This document shows positions 1 to 8,473 of a stretch of DNA of 64,000 nt, piece by piece. The notes below the pieces were generated by a model, which saw only the letters and a program-made list of their open reading frames with translations, was not told the origin of the DNA and searched no databases. This stretch comes from Castellaniella sp034674885 (lineage in GTDB: Bacteria; Pseudomonadota; Gammaproteobacteria; Burkholderiales; Burkholderiaceae_B), in contig NZ_JAUCDS010000003.1 in assembly GCF_034674885.1 (NCBI RefSeq), forward strand, positions 105,031 through 169,030, read 5' to 3'. Both the position numbers and the translations under genes were made by a program. Each line of letters opens with the position of its first letter. The stretch's first letter is position 1.

Positions 1-115
1 GATGTACGCGCGCAAACGAGATCACGCGCTGCACCACCGGCCCGGCGCTCACGGCTGGTACGGGGTGACGACATCGTTCTGGGATCGAGTATTCTTGACG
101 GACCGGAATCGCTGA
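1..115 (+). CDS. Sterol desaturase / fatty acid hydroxylase family protein, C-terminal fragment
   Basis: The reading frame enters from the left edge and stops at TGA 113-115, leaving about 37 residues. They contain a histidine box of the HxxHH type (DHALHHR) followed by GWYGVTTSFWDRVF. That layout, a last His box then N/G-YGVTTS-x-WDR-x-F, is typical of the C terminus of membrane-bound di-iron sterol desaturase / fatty acid hydroxylase proteins. The enzyme would be an integral membrane oxygenase; its substrate cannot be told from this piece. An ATG at position 2 is probably internal, not a start. The main doubt is the shortness of the fragment. Confidence 0.55.
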   Translation, partial: MYARKRDHALHHRPGAHGWYGVTTSFWDRVFLTDRNR

Positions 116-163
116 CCGTCCTTTCCACAGATCCCCCATTCTCATCGCCCAGGAGCCCACCCC

Positions 164-802
164 ATGTCCGCCCCCCTCATGCTGTATACCGATTCCCGTT
201 TCATCAGCCCCTACGCCATGTCGGTGTTCGTTGCGCTGGCGGAAAAGGGCGTGCCTTTTGAAATGACTCCGGTCGACCTGGGGCGGGGTGATCAGCGCGC
301 GCCTGGATACGTCGACCTGTCTCTGACCGGCAAGGTGCCGGCCCTGGTCCAGGGGGATTTCGCCCTGGCCGAATCATCGGCCATCATCGAGTACGTGGAC
401 GAGGCCTTTCCCGGCCCCGCGCTGTATCCCCGGGACGCGCGCCAGCGGGCACGCGCGCGCCAGATCCAGGCCTGGGTGCGCACCGACCTGGCAGCGCTGC
501 GCCAGGAGCGCTCATCCGAAAACCTTTTCACCCGGCCGTCCCAGCCCTTGCCGCCGCTGACTGCCGCCGGCGGGCAGGCCGCCGAGAAACTGCTGTCCGT
601 GGCCGGGCGACTGGTGCCATCGACAGGAAAACACCTGTTTGGCGCCTGGTGCGTCGCCGATTTCGAGCTTGCTTTCATGCTGCACCGTCTGGTCGCCTGC
701 GGGGATCCGGTTCCCAGCCACCTGGCGGGCTATGTCCACGAGCAGTGGGGCCGATCGTCCGTTCAACGCTGGGTCGGCTTTCACGAGCGGCAGCAGACCT
801 GA
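164..802 (+). CDS. yfcF: Glutathione S-transferase, YfcF type
   Basis: 212 residues, the usual YfcF length. The N-terminal thioredoxin-fold half (residues 1-85) has the SPYAMSVFVAL segment, where the GST active-site Ser/Cys lies, a cis-Pro in GKVPALV, and ESSAIIEYVDE, which contacts glutathione. The C-terminal helical domain carries RARARQIQAWVRTDL and FGAWCVADFELAFML, both very close to E. coli YfcF as recalled. It probably acts in the cytoplasm as a glutathione-dependent transferase or peroxidase in oxidative-stress defence. It stands alone, with a short untranslated lead and AGGAG about 10 bases before the ATG. Confidence 0.85.
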   Translation: MSAPLMLYTDSRFISPYAMSVFVALAEKGVPFEMTPVDLGRGDQRAPGYVDLSLTGKVPALVQGDFALAESSAIIEYVDEAFPGPALYPRDARQRARARQIQAWVRTDLAALRQERSSENLFTRPSQPLPPLTAAGGQAAEKLLSVAGRLVPSTGKHLFGAWCVADFELAFMLHRLVACGDPVPSHLAGYVHEQWGRSSVQRWVGFHERQQT

Positions 803-847
803 GTGCCCCAGGCATGCCAGGTATACATTTTTTCATATCGATAATAA

Positions 848-877
848 GAATATTTCATCTCTAAAAGTATAATATTC
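848..877 (+). promoter_or_regulatory. AT-rich promoter region with inverted repeat upstream of the aromatic monooxygenase
   Basis: The 190-base gap between yfcF and the monooxygenase gene turns sharply AT-rich at about 820-890. It holds the perfect arms GAATATT (848-854) and AATATTC (871-877), plus the small palindrome TATCGATA at 834-841. This is the obvious place for the promoter and a regulator site, perhaps for the LysR protein encoded downstream. No specific operator is proven. Confidence 0.35.
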
Positions 878-992
878 GGACTTTTTGTCCATACACTACT
901 CAGCAGTCCGAGGCTGGGCGAGGGCGTTGCGGATGGCTCCGCAGCGCTCCGCAGCCCGCGCCGACCTTGGCGATCAGGAATCAGGAGACTGC

Positions 993-2885
993 ATGAAGTA
1001 CCACCACCACGAATACGTATCCCGCGACCCGCGCATACAGGATGCGGCGGGCGTCGGCATCGACCGGCCTGAAGATCTGCCAGACACCGTCGACGTGCTG
1101 ATCGTCGGGGCCGGCCCGGCAGGCATGATCGCCGCTGCCCAGCTGTCGCAGTTTCCCGGGGTCACGACACGCATCATCGATCGCCGGGCCTCCCGGCTGG
1201 AAGTCGGGCTGGCCGACGGCATGCAAAAGCGCAGCCTGGAAACCTTCGATGCCTTTGGCTTCGCGGAACGCCTGATGGCTGAGGCCTGCCACATCACGGA
1301 GACGGCCTTCTGGAAACCGGACCCCGAGACCCCGACAAACATCCGGCGCGTGTCGCGCCTGGACGAGGACCCCAGGCAGGTCAGCGAATACCCGCACCTG
1401 ACGGTCAATCACGCCCGGGTGCTGGATTATTTTGCCGAATTCATGGCCTATGCGCCCACGCGCATGAAGCCGGACTACGGCCTGGAGTTCCAGGGGCTGG
1501 ACATCGCCCCCTCGGGCGATCACCCGGTCGAGGTCAGGCTCGCCTACAGCACGGGCCCGAAAGCCGGACAGGAACGCAGGATCCGCGCCCGGTACGTGAT
1601 TGGGTCGGACGGCGCGCACAGCGGCGTGCGCAAGGCCCTGGGCCTGCCGTTGCACGGTGAATCCGCCAATCACGCCTGGGGCGTGCTGGATATCCTGGCG
1701 GAGACGGATTTCCCGGACGTCCGCGTGAAATGCGCCATCCAGTCGGAATCCCACGGCAACATCCTGCTGATCCCGCGCGAGGGCGGCTTTCTGTTTCGGC
1801 TGTACGTCGATCTGGGAGACGTCGCAGCCGGCGACAAGGGCGCTGTTCGCCGCACCCCGGTCGAGCAGACCATCGCTCGGGCACAGCAGATCTTTCATCC
1901 CTATCGGCTGGACGTACGTCACGTGGCCTGGTACAGCGTCTACGAAGTCGGACACAGGTTGTGCGAGCGCTTCGATGACGTGCCCCAGGATCAGGTCGGC
2001 CTGCGCACGCCCCGGGTGTTCATCGCCGGCGATGCGGCCCACACTCACAGCGCCAAGGCCGGGCAGGGGACCAATGCGTCCATGCAGGATGGCTTCAACC
2101 TGGGCTGGAAGCTGGGCCACGTCCTGGAGGGACGCAGCCCCGAGTCGCTGCTGGCCACCTACGCAACGGAACGCCAGCAAATCGGCCGGGACCTGATCGA
2201 TCAGGACAAGCTCTGGGCAGCCCAGATGGCAAAGGCACCCGAGGATTTCGCCAGCCAGGCGGAATTCGAAGACGCCTATCTGCGGATCACCGAATTCGCT
2301 CAGGGCTTCATGACCCAGTACGCGCCATCCATGATCACGGCGCGTCCCGACGATCAGGCGCTGGCCACAGGTTTCCCCATCGGCAAACGCTTCTGGTCGG
2401 CCGAAGTCATGCGGGTTGCAGACGCCAATCGCCGGCACCTGGGGCACGAGGCCAAAGCGGATGGCCGCTGGCGCCTGTACGTGTTTGCGGATTCGGCTGC
2501 GCCAGGCGTGGCCTCGCCCACCGCCGCGCTGGGGCGTTGGCTGACGGAATCTCCCGAATCACCGCTGCGCCGCCACACGCCGGCCGGGGCCGATGACAAC
2601 GCTCGATTCGACGTGAAGGTCATCTATCAACAGGACCACACGCAGATCGATATCGGACAGGTGCCTGTGGGCTTCATCCCGCGCATGGGCCCCTATCGCC
2701 TGGCCGACGTCGAGAACATCTACGCGGCGCTGCCGGACATCGACATCTTCGATCTGCGCGGTGTCGACCGGCGCGGCGCGCTGGTCCTGGTGCGCCCGGA
2801 TCAGTATGTCGCCCAGGTGCTGCCGCTGGACGCCATGGATCGCCTGGCGGCATTCATCGGAACATTCGCTGTACCTCAACGTTGA
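993..2885 (+). CDS. mobA: FAD-dependent aromatic monooxygenase, 3-hydroxybenzoate 4-monooxygenase (MobA) type
   Basis: 630 residues from ATG 993, chosen because AGGAG precedes it; an in-frame ATG at 885 would only add a poorly conserved lead. Group A flavoprotein hydroxylase layout: FAD dinucleotide motif VLIVGAGPAGMIAAAQL (about 35-51), a central substrate-binding sheet, FIAGDAAHTHSAKAGQG (about 343-359) that binds FAD, and a C-terminal thioredoxin-like domain (about 450-630) as in phenol hydroxylase. Segments such as AWGVLDILAETDFPDV and LVRPDQYVAQVLPL closely resemble MobA of Comamonas as recalled. It would use NADPH and O2 to make protocatechuate from 3-hydroxybenzoate; a different phenolic substrate is possible. 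A binding-protein gene starts 20 bases downstream, so the two are probably co-transcribed. Confidence 0.8.
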   Translation: MKYHHHEYVSRDPRIQDAAGVGIDRPEDLPDTVDVLIVGAGPAGMIAAAQLSQFPGVTTRIIDRRASRLEVGLADGMQKRSLETFDAFGFAERLMAEACHITETAFWKPDPETPTNIRRVSRLDEDPRQVSEYPHLTVNHARVLDYFAEFMAYAPTRMKPDYGLEFQGLDIAPSGDHPVEVRLAYSTGPKAGQERRIRARYVIGSDGAHSGVRKALGLPLHGESANHAWGVLDILAETDFPDVRVKCAIQSESHGNILLIPREGGFLFRLYVDLGDVAAGDKGAVRRTPVEQTIARAQQIFHPYRLDVRHVAWYSVYEVGHRLCERFDDVPQDQVGLRTPRVFIAGDAAHTHSAKAGQGTNASMQDGFNLGWKLGHVLEGRSPESLLATYATERQQIGRDLIDQDKLWAAQMAKAPEDFASQAEFEDAYLRITEFAQGFMTQYAPSMITARPDDQALATGFPIGKRFWSAEVMRVADANRRHLGHEAKADGRWRLYVFADSAAPGVASPTAALGRWLTESPESPLRRHTPAGADDNARFDVKVIYQQDHTQIDIGQVPVGFIPRMGPYRLADVENIYAALPDIDIFDLRGVDRRGALVLVRPDQYVAQVLPLDAMDRLAAFIGTFAVPQR

Positions 2886-2905
2886 AAATACAAAGGAGAG
2901 AGACT

Positions 2906-4081
2906 ATGAAATTGAAGATCACGCTGGGCGCCGTCGCCCTGTCGATGGGCGCGGCACTGATGGCTGGTGTCGTCCAGGCGAAAGAGCTCAAGGTCGGTCT
3001 GGTCCTGTCGGTTTCCGGCCCGTTCTCGGACTATGGCAGGCAGATCCAGAACGGTGTCCATCTGTACATGACCGAACATGGCGACACGGTGGCAGGGCGC
3101 AAGATCACCCTGATCGTCAAGGACGACACCGGCATTGCGCCCGCCGTGGCCAAACGCCAGGCCCAGGAACTGCTGATCAAGGACAAGGTCGACATCCTCG
3201 CGGGGTTCGATCTGACCCCCAATGCCTTTGCTGCGGCGTCTCTGGCTACCGAGGCCAAGGTCCCGATGATCATCATGAACGCGGCCACTTCGTCCATCAC
3301 CGAGAAATCGCCCTACATCGCCCGCGTGTCGATGACGCTGCCACAGAGCTCCTGGGCCATGGCCAAGTGGGCCTACCAGAACAATATCCATTCGGCCTAC
3401 ATTCTGGTGGCTGATTACGGCCCCGGCCACGACGCCCAGGATCAGTTCAAGAAGACCTTCTCCTCGCTGGGCGGCAAGATCGTCGGCGAAGTTCGTACGC
3501 CGGTCAACACGGCGGACTACTCGCCCTTCCTGCAGCGCGTGAAGGACGCCAAGCCCGACGCGCTCTTCTTCTTCGTCCCGCCCGGCAGTTCCATGGTCTC
3601 GCTGGTGAAGAATTTCCGGGAACTGGGGCTGGACAAACTGGGCATCAAGGAAATCGGGCCGGGTGACATGACGGATGAAAATTCGCTGCCGGCACTGGGC
3701 GATTCCGCCCTGGGCATGATCACGGCATTCCATTATTCAGCCGCCCACGACTCGCCGGAAAACAAGGCCTTTGTGGCGGCCTATGCCAAGAGCTTCCCGG
3801 GCGACGCACCGAACTTCATGTCCATTGGCGGTTACGACGGCATGCAACTGATCTACAAGGCCTTGGAAAAAACCGGTGGGGATGCCAGCGGCGATGCCTT
3901 CATGGCGGCGGTCAAGGGCATGAAGTGGATGAGCCCGCGCGGCCCCGTGGAAATCGACCCAGAGACCCGCGACATCGTGCAGAACGAATACATCCGTAAG
4001 CTCGAACGCGTCAACGGAGTCTTGCAGAACGTCGAATTCGACACCATCAAGGCTGTGAAGGATCCGGGGAAGCAAGGCTGA
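2906..4081 (+). CDS. ABC transporter substrate-binding protein, branched-chain amino acid (LivK) type
   Basis: 391 residues. ATG 2906 is preceded by AAAGGAGAGAGACT; an in-frame start at 2882 overlapping the previous gene has no such site. Residues 1-26 form a Sec signal peptide with a cleavage-like VQA-K end. The mature part is a type I periplasmic binding fold: LKVGLVLSVSGPFSDYGRQI at its start, then SPYIARVSMTLPQ and ADYGPGHDAQ. It follows the aromatic monooxygenase gene by 20 bases, so its ligand is probably an aromatic acid or a related compound. No permease or ATPase gene accompanies it, so it must work with a transporter encoded elsewhere. Confidence 0.85.
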   Translation: MKLKITLGAVALSMGAALMAGVVQAKELKVGLVLSVSGPFSDYGRQIQNGVHLYMTEHGDTVAGRKITLIVKDDTGIAPAVAKRQAQELLIKDKVDILAGFDLTPNAFAAASLATEAKVPMIIMNAATSSITEKSPYIARVSMTLPQSSWAMAKWAYQNNIHSAYILVADYGPGHDAQDQFKKTFSSLGGKIVGEVRTPVNTADYSPFLQRVKDAKPDALFFFVPPGSSMVSLVKNFRELGLDKLGIKEIGPGDMTDENSLPALGDSALGMITAFHYSAAHDSPENKAFVAAYAKSFPGDAPNFMSIGGYDGMQLIYKALEKTGGDASGDAFMAAVKGMKWMSPRGPVEIDPETRDIVQNEYIRKLERVNGVLQNVEFDTIKAVKDPGKQG

Positions 4082-4132
4082 TGAGCCCACGAGCAACCCA
4101 TTGGGCAGCGTCATCCGGCACGACGAGCCGCC

Positions 4133-5098
4133 ATGAGCACTGACTGGACCGACCGCGTCCGCCTGCGCCACCTGCGCTTCCTGCTCAGTCTGGCGCAGAC
4201 GCGCAACCTGAGCCATTCGGCGGCGGCGCTGCACACGACGCAGCCCGCGCTGTCGAAATGGCTCAAGGATCTGGAACACGACATCGGCCTGACCCTGTTC
4301 GACCGGCACGCACGCGGGCTGGTGCCCACGATCCATGGACAGGTGCTGATCGGCTACGCCAGGCGCGTCGAGGCCACCCTGGATCGCGCCGCAGCCGAGA
4401 TGAAGATCCTCAGCGAAGGCGGAGCAGGGCACATCGCGCTGGGCGCATCGGGCGTGGCGGCCACGGAAGCCGGCCCCTTGTCGGTTCTGGAGATGACGGC
4501 ACGCATGCCGGGGCTGCGCATCGACCTCATGGAAGGTTCCATGGACCTGCTTCTGGGACTGCTGGCCCAAGGCGACCTGGACATCGTCCTGGGGCGCACG
4601 GTCGACGTGCCCGGGAACCTGCCGGCCTTCAATACCGAAGTCCTCTACACCGAGCCCGTTGATCTGGTGGTGCAGTGTCGGCATCCGCTGCTGCTGCAAC
4701 CCAGGGTCGATTGGGCCGACGTCCTGCGCTACCAATGGATTGTCTGGCCCAAGGGCTCGCCGATCCGCAAGGCGCTTGAAGACGCACTAGCGGTCGCCGG
4801 CTACCAATTGCCGGCCAACTACATCGAATCCAATTCCGTGATCGCCAATGTCACGCTGCTGAACAACAGCGACATCATCGGCGTGGCATCACATCGGTCC
4901 GCGCAGATGTTGTCGGGCATGGACATGCTGCGGATCCTGCCATTGACGCTGCAGGGTTCCGGTTCGGTGTCGCTGTACTGGCGTAAAAACGAGTTGCTGC
5001 CGAAATCGGTGGAGCAGGCCCTCGAATGCATCCGCTGGGTGATCGAGGCGGGCAAGAGCAAGGGCAAGACGGCATCACAGGCGGGACAGGCTTCCTGA
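4133..5098 (+). CDS. LysR-family transcriptional regulator
   Basis: 321 residues. The N-terminal winged helix-turn-helix (about 8-70) reads LRHLRFLLSLAQTRNLSHSA then LHTTQPALSKWLKDLE, a standard LysR recognition helix. The rest is a two-lobed co-inducer domain (about 95-305). The gene lies 51 bases after the binding-protein gene on the same strand and probably regulates the monooxygenase group, although LysR regulators are more often divergent from their targets. The inducer is unknown. Confidence 0.85.
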   Translation: MSTDWTDRVRLRHLRFLLSLAQTRNLSHSAAALHTTQPALSKWLKDLEHDIGLTLFDRHARGLVPTIHGQVLIGYARRVEATLDRAAAEMKILSEGGAGHIALGASGVAATEAGPLSVLEMTARMPGLRIDLMEGSMDLLLGLLAQGDLDIVLGRTVDVPGNLPAFNTEVLYTEPVDLVVQCRHPLLLQPRVDWADVLRYQWIVWPKGSPIRKALEDALAVAGYQLPANYIESNSVIANVTLLNNSDIIGVASHRSAQMLSGMDMLRILPLTLQGSGSVSLYWRKNELLPKSVEQALECIRWVIEAGKSKGKTASQAGQAS

Positions 5099-5130
5099 GG
5101 CCGAACAGATAGATGGTTGCCGAAGGTTCT

Positions 5131-5155
5131 TTGACTTTACATAATACACATTATG
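5131..5155 (+). promoter_or_regulatory. Promoter-like segment with CATAAT/ATTATG inverted repeat upstream of the motA-like gene
   Basis: The 187-base gap before the MotA-like gene contains TTGACT (5131-5136), a good -35 match, followed by an AT-rich stretch with perfect arms CATAAT (5140-5145) and ATTATG (5150-5155). No clear -10 hexamer stands at 17 bases. A second small hairpin, AAGATG-cta-CATCTT, lies at 5242-5256 in the presumed leader. This is a candidate promoter or operator only. Confidence 0.35.
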
Positions 5156-5285
5156 CGAACTAAAGAGGATGGAGAGAGCGGCATCGGCAAGAGCCTTGCC
5201 CAGGCTTTTGGCCCAACCCCGACATCAGGACGGATCAAGGTAAGATGCTACATCTTCCTGTCCACCTGCGGACCTGCTCACCGTC

Positions 5286-6095
5286 ATGCGCATGAATCCC
5301 TCGACCCTGATCGGCATCGTCGCCAGCATTCTGCTGCTGGCCGTCGTGCTGGTGTTTTCCGCCGAAGACCCGAAACTGTTCGTCGACATGCCCGGCCTGG
5401 GCATCGTGTTGCTGGGCACGGCTGCGGCTACTTTCATCGCCTACCCGCTACGCGAAGTCATGCGCGTCTTCGGCCTGATCCGCAGCGTCGTGCACCACGA
5501 GAAACTGCACGTGGACCGCGACCTCGAAGACCTGGTTCAGATTTCCAAGATCTGGATGCAAAGCGATATCCGGGCCGTCGAACAGGCACTGGAAAAAGTC
5601 TCCAATCCATTCTTGCGCAGCGGCGTGCAGCTGGTCATCGACAATGTCCCGGAACAGGACATCATGGATCTGCTGCAATGGCGCATCGCCCGCATGAAGG
5701 CCAAGGAACACGCCGAGGCGCAGCTGTTTCGCGTCATGGCGGGCTTCGCACCGGCCTTTGGCATGGTCGGTACCCTGGTGGGCCTGGTGAATCTGCTGTT
5801 CCTGCTGGGCGATGGCGACATCACGGCGATCGGGCGGCAGATGGCGCTGGCCCTGATGACGACCTTCTACGGGGTGCTGCTGGCCAACCTGCTGTTCAAG
5901 CCCATCGCCGTCAAGCTTGAACGCCGCACCGAACAGCGTCTGGTGCTGATGAACACCATCATGCAGGGCATCTCCATGATGAGCCAGAAGCGCAGCCCAG
6001 CCCTGATGCGCGAAACACTCAAGGCCTTCGTGGCCGACGTGCGCGACGAGATCAAGGACAGCGAAGCCGTGCCGCGCACGGAACAGGCCTCATGA
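5286..6095 (+). CDS. MotA-family stator / proton-channel protein
   Basis: 269 residues with four predicted membrane segments (about 7-25, 33-52, 150-178, 185-205) and a large cytoplasmic loop rich in charged residues between the second and third, as in MotA/PomA. The third segment carries GFAPAFGMVGTLVGLVNLLF, which includes the proline conserved in MotA ion channels. It would form the inner-membrane channel with the OmpA-type partner encoded next, whose start overlaps this stop in ATGA. No flagellar or chemotaxis operon is present here, so the pair may drive a flagellum encoded elsewhere or a TolQR-like process. Confidence 0.8.
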   Translation: MRMNPSTLIGIVASILLLAVVLVFSAEDPKLFVDMPGLGIVLLGTAAATFIAYPLREVMRVFGLIRSVVHHEKLHVDRDLEDLVQISKIWMQSDIRAVEQALEKVSNPFLRSGVQLVIDNVPEQDIMDLLQWRIARMKAKEHAEAQLFRVMAGFAPAFGMVGTLVGLVNLLFLLGDGDITAIGRQMALALMTTFYGVLLANLLFKPIAVKLERRTEQRLVLMNTIMQGISMMSQKRSPALMRETLKAFVADVRDEIKDSEAVPRTEQAS

Positions 6096-7444
6096 GATCC
6101 GGCCCGTTGGAACTGCAGCCAGCGCGCGAGTTCGTGCAGCGCATGCATGAACTCGAAACCGAGCTGCAACGGGCCCGCCAGGCCCAGCGCCGCCTGAAGG
6201 CCGACCCGGACGCGCCCTCGCGTTGGGGGCTGGAAACCCGATCGCCGGCCCAGCAGGAGGAGGGCTGGTTCCTGACCTACCTGGACATGATGACCCTGCT
6301 GCTGGTCGCCATGATCGTCATGCTGGCGTTTTCGGGGGGCGTCATGCGACGCGATCCCGATGCAGCGGCAAAACCGGTCCTGCATTCCCAGCCCACAACC
6401 CGGGACACGGATGAAACCGGCGCGGCAGCACCTTTGCCTGCGGCGCCAGCCGCCGCAGGGGCGACAGCGGCGGATCACGCCAGCGGCATCCCCGCACCGG
6501 ACGATGCGTTCCCCTACCCGGCGGCGCCCGCAGGCGCTTTCGAGCAGTCCGCCTATCCATCTCAGGCTGTGGCAGCCATGGCGTCGGCCTATCCGACCCC
6601 CGCAGACCTGACGCCCAAACCCCCGGCCGAACCAGCCCCCGCACCGGTGGCAGCTGCACCACAATCCGATGCTGCCACGCCCTCGCCGGCTACGCCGGGT
6701 GCAGCGCCGGCGCCAGCGGCCGCCACACCTCCAGTGCCCGCCGAAACGCCGGCAGCTGCCGCGACCTCACACCCGGCGCCAACGACTGCCGCCCCCGGCT
6801 CAGCAGTGGAACCCACGCCGACGCCCCCTGTCTCCGCGCGGCCTGCGCCAGGTGCCAGCCCCGCCTCCGAACCTGCAGCAGTTGCCGCAGCGCTGCAGCC
6901 TCCGGCACCCGCCGAGCCGGCTGCCAACGCGCAGTCCGAAGGTCAGTCGCTGGCGGCCGCCCTGCCCCTGGATGATCTGGGCAGCGAAGTCGAAGTGATC
7001 GTGAACAAGCGCTCGGTCAGCCTGCGCATCAACAGCGAGATCCTCTTTGGCACAGGCCAGGCCGATCTCAGTGCGCACGGCCTGGCCGTGCTCAAGCGCA
7101 TGGCGAGGGTCCTGTCAAAAGGCGGCTACGACATCACAGTCGAAGGCCACACGGATTCCGTGCCCGTGCGAAACAACGGCCGGTATCCCTCGAACTGGGA
7201 ACTCTCCAGTGCCCGGGCCGGCAGCGTAGTCCGTTATTTCCAGGCCAATGGCATTGGCAAGGCGCACCTGAAGGCCGTCGGCTACGCCGATACCCGGCCG
7301 CTCGCCGACAATCAGGACGCCGACGGCCGCGCTCGCAACCGGCGGGTGGAACTGCTGATCGAGAAACCAGAGCCCGACGCGGCCAGGCCGCAGGATCGCA
7401 GCGCACCGGCAGCGGACGCGCGCCCTGCTGCACCTGGACGCTAG
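6092..7444 (+). CDS. MotB/OmpA-domain stator partner with a long Ala/Pro-rich linker
   Basis: 450 residues. A charged N-terminal part (1-58) is followed by one membrane helix (about 59-85) containing YLDMMTLLLVAMIVML, whose Asp matches the proton-carrying Asp of MotB. Next comes an Ala/Pro/Thr-rich low-complexity stretch (about 90-285) and a C-terminal OmpA-like peptidoglycan-binding domain (about 297-425) with ILFGTGQADLS, VEGHTDSVPV and RARNRRVELLIEK. MotB is normally about 300 residues, so the linker is much longer than usual. Overlap with the motA-like gene (ATGA) shows translational coupling. Confidence 0.8.
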   Translation: MRSGPLELQPAREFVQRMHELETELQRARQAQRRLKADPDAPSRWGLETRSPAQQEEGWFLTYLDMMTLLLVAMIVMLAFSGGVMRRDPDAAAKPVLHSQPTTRDTDETGAAAPLPAAPAAAGATAADHASGIPAPDDAFPYPAAPAGAFEQSAYPSQAVAAMASAYPTPADLTPKPPAEPAPAPVAAAPQSDAATPSPATPGAAPAPAAATPPVPAETPAAAATSHPAPTTAAPGSAVEPTPTPPVSARPAPGASPASEPAAVAAALQPPAPAEPAANAQSEGQSLAAALPLDDLGSEVEVIVNKRSVSLRINSEILFGTGQADLSAHGLAVLKRMARVLSKGGYDITVEGHTDSVPVRNNGRYPSNWELSSARAGSVVRYFQANGIGKAHLKAVGYADTRPLADNQDADGRARNRRVELLIEKPEPDAARPQDRSAPAADARPAAPGR

Positions 7445-7506
7445 CCTCCGGCTCGGATCACCGGCGCATTCACAGCCTTGACGGACCAGGTGCCGGCCAG
7501 GACTTT

Positions 7507-7938
7507 TCAGTCTCTGGAAAATGGCTGGCCCTGGAAATCGACAGTAATCAGATTGCCGTCCAGCGCGCCCATTCCAGGTGCATTCAAGGGCATGCCGGGG
7601 GCCGCCACCCCGGGCACGGACCGATCGGCCAGCAGCTTGCGCACGGCAGTTGCCGGGACGTGGCCTTCCACGATCTGGCCGCTGGATTCGATCCGGGCCG
7701 TATGGCAGGATGCCAATTCCACGGGTACGCCCAGGCGGGACTTCACGGCCGCCATATCGGACGAAGGCACTTCACGTACGTCAAAGCCTTCGGTGCGCAT
7801 GTGTTCGGCCCAGCCGTGACAACAGCCGCAGTTCGGGTCCTGGTAGACGGTGATGGCTTCGCCCGCCATGGCGTTCAGGCTCAGGCCCAGGGTGCCGGCG
7901 GCCAGCAATCCGGCCAGTACAGATGATTTCATGCGCAT
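7507..7938 (-). CDS. DUF411 family periplasmic metal-binding protein
   Basis: 143 residues. Residues 1-25 are a signal peptide ending AMA-GE. The mature protein starts with ITVYQDPNCGCCHGWAEHM, the CxCC signature of DUF411, and has a later ASCHTA motif and GHVPATAVRKLL. DUF411 proteins are periplasmic, thioredoxin-like and often linked to copper handling; the Cys/His cluster fits metal binding. The gene converges on the stator pair and shows no operon partner. Confidence 0.85.
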   Translation of the reverse strand: MRMKSSVLAGLLAAGTLGLSLNAMAGEAITVYQDPNCGCCHGWAEHMRTEGFDVREVPSSDMAAVKSRLGVPVELASCHTARIESSGQIVEGHVPATAVRKLLADRSVPGVAAPGMPLNAPGMGALDGNLITVDFQGQPFSRD

Positions 7939-8006
7939 GATTCCGTGTGGTGAAGAGTGCCTGCTTGGACGCTGGCAGAATCGATTGGTTCCTGGCCCGG
8001 ACAGAA

Positions 8007-8303
8007 TCAGATCTGTTCGAAGCGGTCGTAGTGACGTTCAGTGCGGACTTCCTCGTGCTGCACCCCCGTCACACGGGCGGCGGGCGGCCCCTGCAGCAAC
8101 CAGGACAACATCCGGTCCACGGCGCCATGGGGTCCTTGCAGCAGTGCCTCAACGCGGCCGTCGGGCAGGTTGCGGACCCAGCCGCCCAGTTTCAGGCCAT
8201 GTGCCTGGCGCACGGCGGCGGCTCGAAATCCGACACCCTGCACCTTGCCTTGAATGAAGACAGACAGGGTTTCGACGGAGTCGGCGGGATTCAGCGATTT
8301 CAT
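8007..8303 (-). CDS. Acylphosphatase
   Basis: About 98 residues from the internal ATG at 8303; a further in-frame ATG at 8342 would add 13 residues unlike the family. It has the acylphosphatase signature VFIQGKVQGVGFR, with the phosphate-binding loop and catalytic Arg, and GGWVRNLPDGRVEALLQG with the catalytic Asn. It hydrolyses acyl phosphates such as acetyl phosphate or carbamoyl phosphate in the cytoplasm. Neither start has a strong ribosome site. Acetyl phosphate is also the product of Xsc in this window, but nothing in the sequence links the two. Confidence 0.85.
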   Translation of the reverse strand: MKSLNPADSVETLSVFIQGKVQGVGFRAAAVRQAHGLKLGGWVRNLPDGRVEALLQGPHGAVDRMLSWLLQGPPAARVTGVQHEEVRTERHYDRFEQI

Positions 8304-8473
8304 GATGCGGTGGGATACGTCCGTAACGCGCCAGTATCCCATTTTTCGTCAGGATCGGTGATATGGACATAGCCCATTCGTCGTTCTGTTTCACCGGTCC
8401 CCCTGCCTAGAATGGCGTCATTGACTGCCGTGGCGCCTGCCCGGCGTCGTCACCGACCCATTCGAGGCCCTCC

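Noticed and set aside
116..163. A gene on the minus strand running off the left edge
   Set aside because: An open minus-strand frame exists, but the plus-strand end with HxxHH and the GVTTSFWDR motif is more convincing and the minus frame has no recognisable features.
981..2447. A 488-codon minus-strand frame opposite the aromatic monooxygenase
   Set aside because: Shadow frame; the plus strand carries FAD motifs and the GDAAH motif in order.
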